A stretch of DNA of 64,000 nucleotides from Nigrospora sphaerica (taxonomy: Eukaryota; Ascomycota; Sordariomycetes; Amphisphaeriales; Apiosporaceae). Location: positions 2,790,001-2,854,000 of the forward strand of contig JAGVVL010000022.1 of NCBI GenBank assembly GCA_018287875.1, given 5' to 3'. The notes beneath the pieces are model-generated. The model had not been told where the DNA came from, searched no databases, and saw only the letters and a program-made list of their open reading frames with translations. Both the position numbers and the translations under genes were made by a program. Of the stretch, positions 56,998-64,000 are shown one piece after another (positions within the stretch are counted from its first letter, which is position 1; each line of letters begins with the position of its first letter).

Positions 56998-58071
56998 ATG
57001 AACAACGCGGGTGACGCACCCGAAGTGGTACTCACTTCGCAGAAGGAGGTCGTATATCAGCCGCCCCAGTCGCCACCCGGCGAGTACCACACGGTTCAGC
57101 AATCGCCCGGAGCGTACGCTCAGCAGCAGTACCCACAGCAGCAACAGCACCATCATCAATATGAACAGCAGCAGCAGCAGCAGCAGCAGCAGCCGTATGA
57201 GGACTACATCAAGCCGTTCGAAGGCAGCAACTACTCTCACAATGCTGTCTCGGCCATGCCTTCGCAGTATAATGTGCCGGCCGAGCCGCACCAAGAGCGC
57301 AAGGAGAAGAAGACGGTGTGCGGTCTCGCCAGGCGCACCTTTGTTTTTCTTGTGATCCTGGCCATCGTCGTCGTTGTCGCAGCTGTCGGCGGTGCTGTTG
57401 GGGGGTCTTTGTCCGTGCAGTATGTTCATGACCCAGCTTGTACCGCCGTTTGGTAAAAGTGGCGGTTCAAAGGGCAGACGACGTCTTGCTAACGCGGATT
57501 CGCCCTTCTTCTTGACAGACGGTCCAGCCAGCCGCAAGCGGCGGCATTGCACTCGACCGCTTCCTCGTCGGCCGTCGCTACACCAACAACAACGGCCGGC
57601 GGTTCCTCCAGCACCCCGACGACATCATCATTTGTATCGGTGCCGAGCGATTACGGCAAGCTCAGTCTTGACTGCCCCAATCTTGATAAGACAACAAAGA
57701 AAGTGGCGCTGGGCTCCAACACGTGGAGCTTTGCTCTCGAGTGCGGTGTGGACTATCCGGGCGCCAAAAACGATATCCTCGCAGTCACTGTATACACTCT
57801 CGATGACTGCCTCCGGTCCTGCTTGAGTTACAACCGGAATCTAGGCCGGGCCGATTGCGTGGGCGTAGCTTTCAACGCTGGTAAGTAATACACTGGCTAG
57901 GCATTGTATTGCCACGAATACCTATACTGTTCACGTGGCTGATCTTTTCCCCTAGATATGGCCGGCAACGTGGAAGCGAACTTTGGTAACTGCTGGGTCA
58001 AGAACTCGACGAGCACCGTACGCAGAAGCAACTCGAATGGGAATATCGGGGCCCGGCTGCAGCTCCAATGA
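56998..58071 (+). CDS. PolyQ type II membrane protein with Cys-containing extracellular domain
   Basis: Three exons: 56998-57419, 57519-57880 and 57956-58071, donors GTATGT and GTAAGT, giving 299 residues. The N-terminal cytosolic part is Gln/Tyr/Pro-rich with a polyglutamine run near residues 56-65. One strong membrane helix (about 112-136) follows a KEKKTVCGLARR segment. The outer part has a Ser/Thr linker and then a domain with LDCPNLDKTTKKVALGSNTWSFALECGVDYPG, DDCLRSCLSYN and DCVGVAFNA. This resembles PAN/Apple-like cell-surface modules. The last 20 residues look less family-like, so the terminal exon may differ. Its 3' end converges with the next gene after 268 bp. Confidence 0.7.
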
Positions 58072-58339
58072 TCGCATTGGTGCGTTGCGAGTCGCGTGCG
58101 GGCGGCGGCTACGGCCTTCCATTGCAGGTCGGACACGCTTGTGCTTCTCTTTGTTAAACCAATATATCACATGCTTGCTCAAAGGCATGCATGGCTTTTT
58201 TGTGCATAACCTATGGTTGAAAAATGTCATTATGCACATGCCTTCCGGACACCCGGCTCCTAGGTTCTATCCTCTACTCTAAACACACCTGATTAACCGA
58301 GCCAGTATCATGGGCGTACTTCTTTACCCATCACGCCGC

Positions 58340-59904
58340 TTAGCGCCCAGGAGGCGGCCCAGGAAAACTCGTCTTGATCTCGTTGGATTCGACAGGGCGA
58401 CCCGTTCGACTACGTTCCTGGCCCTTTGCACCTCCCCCAACGAGCGTCTTTATTGGTGGCCCTGTAACCGGCCCCCGAGGGGGTAGCACTGGCGGATCCC
58501 AGGTCGGGTCTCCATGGTCCCAAGCGCGGCCGAGGAGGGGGCTTGCCGTAGATGCCGAAGTAGGGCTCGAATAAGTATGGATATCCGGAGACACGGCCGT
58601 GTTCATCTGTGGCATCGTAAAGACGTATTCGGCTGGGTTATAGGGCCTGAGTGGGAGGAGCTGCGACGAGCCCTTGGTGCTTGTAGCACTGACCGGTGTG
58701 ACCGTCTCAACAGGCGAAAATCCTTTAGCCTTGGGGGAGGTTGAATAATGCACACTGTCTGGTGCAGTTGGGGGAGCCCCAGTCGTGATGTTGTGCAAAG
58801 ATAGTCCTCCGCCATCGCCCCCATGAAGGTTGCGCCCTGAGCCGAAGCCAGACCTTCCTTCCCATGCGGAGTTTGGGATGACTGCAGGGGGTGGGTGGGA
58901 TCCAAGTGCCTCACCGGGGCCCATGTAGCCCTTTTCGTCTCGTACAGGCGAGCCTGCAGCATTGGTGAACGTATGCGGTGTTCGGGGCGACAAGTGAGTC
59001 TGGCATCGAAATGAGAGAGGAGAAATCGGCCCGGCGTTAGAACCTTTGTCTCTTGACAGCGGATCCAGTCGCAGGCGGCGATTTCGACGCCTGCAGCAGT
59101 GGATGACGAGGAAGCCCACGATCCCGAGAACCACAACAATAACAGCTACGACAATGCCAACGATGGTTGGAGTTGCGATGGCCGGGCTCCCAGCAGATTC
59201 ATTGATCGAACCAGTCGGGTCTGTGACGCTGATTATCGTTGAGGAAAAGACGGTGCTGTTGAGGCCCACGGCGGTACCGATAGCAGGTTTCTGGGTGCAA
59301 CCGGCCTGGAGAGCGACCATGAAGTTGGCCAGGTATTTCTGGCCCTCGGATGCAGATACGCAGGATATGCACCTTTCGATTGGCGTGTTCATCATGGCAG
59401 CACCGTCAGCGTGACAGTAGCCGTACGGGTCCAAGCCGGTTGCATCAAGTTCGTCGCCCGTGAGAGCGCGCTCTAGCGTACCACATGCTGTCGAAGTTGA
59501 GCATGGGGTAGATGCAACATTAGAGGCATTGGGAAAGCCAAAGACACAATGGTCGAACGTGTACCGCAAGTTATCTAACAATCGTGTCAGCAACAGTCAT
59601 TGCTATCGAAAAGAGTTTCCCTACATAGAAACCAAGCTTGGTCGTTCTCGTCGCCCTGGGCAAACTCGCTGTTTTGAAGACAAGTGAGACACTTCTGGAA
59701 CTTCTGACCGGCTGGTGATGTTGTGTATTCCGAGTCATAGCACGTAATATCTTGATTCAGGGTGTTGGAGGAACTGGGATCGGAGAAGTCCAGGTCGTTG
59801 GCGTCGAGGCAAAAGGAAGAACAAGGAGAGTTCGGCGTGACTTGCAAGCCAATAGCGCCGGGCCCAAGCAAGGCTGTGAGGAGAGTGAGTAACAAAGCCG
59901 CCAT
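58340..59904 (-). CDS. LPXTG-domain-like type I membrane protein
   Basis: Two minus-strand exons, 59904-59625 and 59574-58340 (T|GTAGGG...TTAG|AT), give 504 residues. A signal peptide (about 1-19) leads to a Cys-rich outer domain starting TPNSPCSSFCLDANDLDFSD, then KCLTCLQNS and the splice-generated WFLYNLRYTFDHCVFGFPNA. A Ser/Thr-rich stalk, a strong membrane helix (about 237-260) and a basic cytosolic anchor HCCRRRNRRLR follow, with a long Ser/Pro/Gly-rich tail. Fungal databases label this family LPXTG-domain-containing. There is no sortase in fungi, so the name says nothing about function. Probably a plasma-membrane cell-wall-facing protein. Confidence 0.82.
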
Positions 59905-62414
59905 CTCGCCAGGAGATATAGGTGGAGTTAGTCGAGTTTAGCACCGCGGTGGGCCAGATGAAGCTGGGTGAGTGTGCGTATTCGGCTCTCGGGGGCCGAG
60001 AGAACAAGTGCAGTATTACAATAAGATATTGGTAGGCTGTGTTGAAGAACAGACTGCCAGCCTGCTGGGGAATGGGTATAACGGTGCGTAACCAAGGAAA
60101 ACAGCGAAACACTAAAGCTGAAAGCGACACCAGTGGCCTGGAGGACGAGAGACGTAACGGCAAGAAGCGAGGCAGCTGGGCAGGCATGTATATATGTGAG
60201 TATGAGCTTGCAGGCAAGTTCTAGACACTAGTAGATGCCCAGTGAAGCGGCTGGGATCTGGTGCACAGGTGCCGCAGCGCGGCGCGCCACGATTGTTGTC
60301 ACCTTGGTGGTACGAGGAGCACACGATGCAGGATGGGTAACATCGCCATGGAGGCACACCTTTGACCAAGCAGTCACGAGGTGCGGGCACCATTGATCAA
60401 CCAACGCGCATCGATCCCGGGGCAAAGAGCCAACACCTTCCCACGGCGTCGGTGCCGTTAAGAGAGCTGAATGGCACCCGGAAGGGATAAGGATAGGTGG
60501 GGTCGTCAGGTACGATGGAGGAAACGAGCCAACCGGATGCGAGCTGAGTCTGCGTCGGCCACGTGCAAGCGCTGTGATCTAAGGGCGGGCGGTTCTAAAC
60601 GGGGTCAAGGGTTGGGTCGTGGGCGGCTGCTTCGCCGGTGGCCTGCATCGTGAGAGGTTCGAGCCGGGCCAGGGCTTGTGAGCTCAGCACGCCCTTGCAT
60701 GCCGTGTGACATCGGTCCCTGGAGGTCATGGCAAGAGAAGAGGCCAGCCGAGACGGGCCCGTTGCTTGGAGAAGCTTTCCAAGCGGCCGCTCAGGCGTGG
60801 TGTCATCTGTCGCAATCCCACGGCCGGCCCAGGGATGGAACGAGGCCAGATACAGTCAAACGGGCCATGGCAAGGGAGGAATCCCTGCTTACTATCGCGA
60901 GTGTTTTTGTTTTCAATGATGGTAGTACGGATGGCAGGACATGGGCGATGAGAAAATGGGGGGAACAGGTAGGCGATAGCCAGCATGCGGCGATGCGGAA
61001 TAGCAGCACCGAGTCCAGTCGTGGTGATAACTCGCCCGCAGCCAGCCAAGCTTGCGACCAGAGATTCCGATCTGTTGGGGAGCCGAGGCAGAGGGGCCAA
61101 CCGCCTGCCACGCATCAAGCCGCGCCCGAGAACCTTGAGTTGGGATTGGGGGTCTGGAAGGTGATGAAAATGGCACCAGCTGCAGGTGGGCGCTTATTTT
61201 TAGAGCGGCCGTTGCGAGAAGGTGTAGGTGTCGATATGCATCTTAAGCTCGCTTGCTTGGCTGTACAGCTTGCCAGCCTAGCTTCCGTAGCGCCCCGCTT
61301 GCTGTTAGTCGCACTTGCCCACAATGGATGGGATGCTGGGTTTTGGATAGATTCATTGGAGGATGTTCCGCAGTAGTGGATTGCGCCATGCACAAAGGCC
61401 CAGCGGATAGGCTCGACAGCCCCCTTGTGAGGTGATTTTTGGTGGGGCAAACGCTAGGCTGCCCCTCTCCACTACGCTACCCTTCCAGGACGTGCCTTCT
61501 TGACGCCCGCTTTGTGAAGACGAGACGGGCCTTCATCGAGAACGGCTCGAGAGGGGGGAGTGACTTCACGGCCGGAACCGGGACGGGTGACTATGGGAAT
61601 GAGATAGTAGCGATGGGCTTGGGCCCACTCACAAACTGTGTCCTTCCTATCGTCTTGATTTCCTGACGGTGCGGTACAGATGCGTCACGGACTAACGCAG
61701 GCTCAGAGTGTATCGGCGTCATTAACCATGTTCCCTTTCGTCCCTGAGCCCTGTACCAGTACCTATGCAGCTACAAACAGGGATCGATCGCAACTCTCAC
61801 ACGGGGGACGCTACGTCGATAGTTTTAGTGTCCTCCTGGTTGCGGCTTTCCGCTCCCGCCTCAGCGACAACGATTGTGCAAAGACATGAGGTTTGTAAGA
61901 AATCTACAGTTGTTATTGTTCTAGCCGCCTGGACATAGCAAACCCCCTCCTACCTATGCTGCTCAAGGCCGCCAGCGCGACCAGGCTGGAGACTATACAT
62001 TGTTGTAAGTCCTAAGGACAGAAGATCTAAGTACAAGTAAGTATATATGGGTATAACTGTTGCCGCCTTTTGCGCCCACGGCCACCCATCTCTATGCGTA
62101 TTCGACGCGGCGCAGGGAAACCGGCGGTGGCTTTTCCCTCTCGTCTTTCCGGGTAGGAGTTCGTTCATGGCGCCAGCCAGATGTCCCAGCGATGTGCTCC
62201 GGAGCAGACCGATCCTACCAAGGCCATATTGCCACCGCCGTTATGCGCATCTTCGCTTTTCCCTCTCCGCGCTGCACGTGGCAACCTTGCCGCGAGCCAG
62301 CCCAAACGCCGCCCAATGCAATCGTCTAACCCAATGCCCGCTAAATGTATCAAAGACATCTCGCAACAGGAGACCGAGCTCCTTGCGGCGTCTGGCTTCT
62401 CCGACCGCTCCGGC
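59905..62414. other. Gene-poor region
   Basis: About 2.5 kb with no supportable gene. The longest frame (about 60678-61376) has a GTG start, no domain and overlapping frames on the other strand. The piece next to 59904 is likely promoter of the surface-protein gene. Confidence 0.5.
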
Positions 62415-63908
62415 TTACCGGATGCCGTCCACACCGTCGAGTACCACCTTCTTCCCTATCACGTCGATGTTGGACTGGAAGAAGCAACGCCCTTCGGGGC
62501 AGTCGGCGTGGAAAACAATGCTGCTGCCGTCCACCACGGGGGTGGCGCCGCCGGGCGCCGTCAACCCGAAAGCATCGTTGGTCCGGACCAACGGCCCGCT
62601 GGGGCTTCTGGTATACGGGCCCTTCACGCTGTCGGCCACGGCGTAGTCAACGTTGTACGTTGGCGACGTGAAACACCCCGAACTGAAGAACAGAACGTAT
62701 ACCCCGTCTTTGGTGCGAAGCAAGCTGGGCGCCTCCACCAGCGGCCCATCGACGTCCTCGCGGTCCAGAATCTGGATGGGATCGCCGATCTTGGTGAGGC
62801 CGTCTTGTCCCACTTCTTGAAGAAGGATGGGCGTCGGGACAAAGGGCGCGATGCCGTTCAAGCAAAGTCCTCCGCGTCCAATCGAGTTTCCGTCAATCTT
62901 GTAGACAACATAGCGTTTCCCGTCCGCGTCTTGAAAGCCAGCAGGGTCAATCGAGCCGCCGACCCTGACGTCGCAAGCAAACGGTTCCTCCGACGGCGTG
63001 TAGGGCCCCAAAATGGTCTTGGCCGTTGCGGTTCCGATGCAGTGATGTGCTGGCGATGCTTTGACCTGACCTGAGAAATACATGACGTAAGTTCCGTCGT
63101 CCATGCGACGAATGTCCGGCGCCCATGTGTTCATGTTGTTTGTCCAGGGGCCATCATCGGGGAGGAGGTCGACATCGAGCCACTTCCAGGGCCCTCGCGG
63201 ATGAGATGATTCGGCTGCTTGGATGTGTTTCCCGTTTCCAGCCGTGGCAAAGGCGTACCATGTACCGTCCACGTCCTGAAGAATCGAAGGATCTGGAAAG
63301 TCGGTTGCGATCTGTGGGCTTGGACTCGACCGGCGCCAGAGGGGCATCTGATCCGACGGCGCCTGGGTGGCTAATGTTTCATTGAAAGCCGACGTTCCAT
63401 TCAACGCCGTGGTGCCATTGAAGGACACGGTGGCGTTGAAAGTTGTGTCACCCCTGAAGACCGCGGTTCCGTTGCGGATCGAGGTCCCGTTGAGAGTGGT
63501 GGCCACGTTGAAAGCCGGCGTCCCATTGAAAGCTGTAGTCCCATTGAAAACCGCAGTCTCGTTGAGAGCTGCAGTTCCGTTCCAAAAACGCGTACTGTTC
63601 CAAGACGCCGTACCATTGGGGAATAGGGTGGCATTGAGCATGGTAGAGCCGTTGAAGGAAGTTGTGCTGCTCAGGGCTGTGGTGCCGTTATAACGGGATG
63701 TGAAATTCAGCGCCATGGTTCTGTTGGAACCCGATGTTCTGTTGAAGAGCGCGGTCTCGTTGAAAATCGAAGTGCCATTGAGAGCGCGCGTCTTGTTCGT
63801 GGCAACACATGGGTCGAATGGCAGTTCGTTCGTAGTAGGGGCTGCCCGCGCCAAGGCGAGCAACGCCGGGGCTACGGCCAGAATTACGACAGTGCCCTTC
63901 ATGACCAT
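62415..63908 (-). CDS. Secreted GH43-type glycosidase with N-terminal hexapeptide sequon array
   Basis: Minus-strand single-exon gene of 497 residues from the ATG at 63908 (the ATG at 63902 is an alternative). Residues 1-23 are a signal peptide. Residues about 37-179 are 24 hexapeptides with Asn at every sixth position. A short linker leads to the five-bladed propeller domain of glycoside hydrolase family 43. Candidate catalytic residues are Asp206 (ATDFPDPSI, general base), Asp321 (GGSIDPAGF, pKa modulator) and Glu392 (LVEAPSLL, general acid). NTWAPDIRRMDDGTYVMYFSG is also typical. The family cleaves arabinan or xylan side chains; subfamily unknown. The catalytic domain looks complete. Confidence 0.87.
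   Translation of the reverse strand: MVMKGTVVILAVAPALLALARAAPTTNELPFDPCVATNKTRALNGTSIFNETALFNRTSGSNRTMALNFTSRYNGTTALSSTTSFNGSTMLNATLFPNGTASWNSTRFWNGTAALNETAVFNGTTAFNGTPAFNVATTLNGTSIRNGTAVFRGDTTFNATVSFNGTTALNGTSAFNETLATQAPSDQMPLWRRSSPSPQIATDFPDPSILQDVDGTWYAFATAGNGKHIQAAESSHPRGPWKWLDVDLLPDDGPWTNNMNTWAPDIRRMDDGTYVMYFSGQVKASPAHHCIGTATAKTILGPYTPSEEPFACDVRVGGSIDPAGFQDADGKRYVVYKIDGNSIGRGGLCLNGIAPFVPTPILLQEVGQDGLTKIGDPIQILDREDVDGPLVEAPSLLRTKDGVYVLFFSSGCFTSPTYNVDYAVADSVKGPYTRSPSGPLVRTNDAFGLTAPGGATPVVDGSSIVFHADCPEGRCFFQSNIDVIGKKVVLDGVDGIR
63375..63797 (-). repeat. 18-bp coding tandem repeat (hexapeptide N-x-T array)
   Basis: Twenty-four consecutive 18-bp units within the GH43 gene encode F/L-N-G-T-T-A-like hexapeptides. 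Asn falls at residues 38, 44, 50 and so on to 176 without any change of register. Only positions 80 (Ser) and 152 (Arg) are substituted, and Asn134 has lost its Thr. Twenty-one units keep an N-x-S/T sequon. Confidence 0.95.
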
Positions 63909-64000
63909 CAGAGTTACCAGTTGAATAGTCGTCACCGGGGCCGGGAAACCTCCAGAACAGTAAATGGAGCAGCTGTTGGCAGCGATGATGTTGATCAGAG

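Noticed and set aside
60678..61376. Plus-strand frame of 232 codons in the gap before GH43
   Set aside because: Starts at GTG, has no domain, has irregular composition, and is overlapped by equally long frames on the other strand.
62181..63074. Plus-strand frame of 297 codons opposite GH43
   Set aside because: Shadow of the glycosidase coding strand with no family features.

Overview
The window is nuclear DNA of a filamentous ascomycete, most likely a Sordariomycete of the order Hypocreales. Genes are GC-rich, introns are short (mostly 45-100 nt, GTRNGT...YAG), spacing is compact, and the recognisable proteins (AcrB, ArgJ, Rfc4, Orc2, Cfd1, fungal rhodopsin-domain protein, LPXTG-type surface protein) read like Hypocrealean orthologues. 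Family calls come from reading the translations; no database search was run. No tRNA, rRNA, CRISPR, prophage or intact transposon was seen.

1-30 kb holds mainly housekeeping genes. They are the 5' end of a CCR4 deadenylase (minus), a SAM methyltransferase with a very long low-complexity N-terminus, an LYR-motif protein (minus) divergent from a mitochondrial hotdog thioesterase, AcrB, ArgJ, replication factor C subunit 4, a small membrane protein with a GA-rich intron (minus), a divergent mitochondrial carrier (minus), a GFA/CENP-V domain protein convergent with ORC2 (minus), and the PGP phosphatase Gep4. Two long stretches (377-3693 and 9902-14038) contain no gene I can support.

30-44 kb continues with a Myb/SANT-like protein, CutC, S-adenosylmethionine decarboxylase (minus, long leader with a candidate uORF), the Fe-S scaffold Cfd1 (minus) and an 801-residue disordered protein.

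44-56.5 kb looks like an accessory metabolic block: a seven-exon FAD monooxygenase and a secreted GMC oxidoreductase in tandem (minus), a seven-helix rhodopsin-domain membrane protein (plus), an allantoate-permease-type MFS transporter (minus) and a TesB-type acyl-CoA thioesterase (plus). Together they suggest uptake or export plus oxidation of a small organic or aromatic compound. There is no PKS or NRPS and no cluster transcription factor in view.

56.9-64 kb carries cell-surface or secreted proteins: a polyQ type II membrane protein convergent with an LPXTG-domain-like type I membrane protein, and a GH43-type glycosidase. Ahead of its catalytic domain the GH43 protein carries 24 consecutive hexapeptides with Asn in an exact six-residue register, 21 of them N-glycosylation sequons. 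That is the most unusual structure in the window. Other points of note are two GC-AG introns (argJ and the rhodopsin-domain gene), a possible 17-nt microexon in the MFS gene, a cloverleaf-like inverted-repeat element near 25.22-25.29 kb, and paired Gcn4/Cpc1-like sites upstream of argJ.
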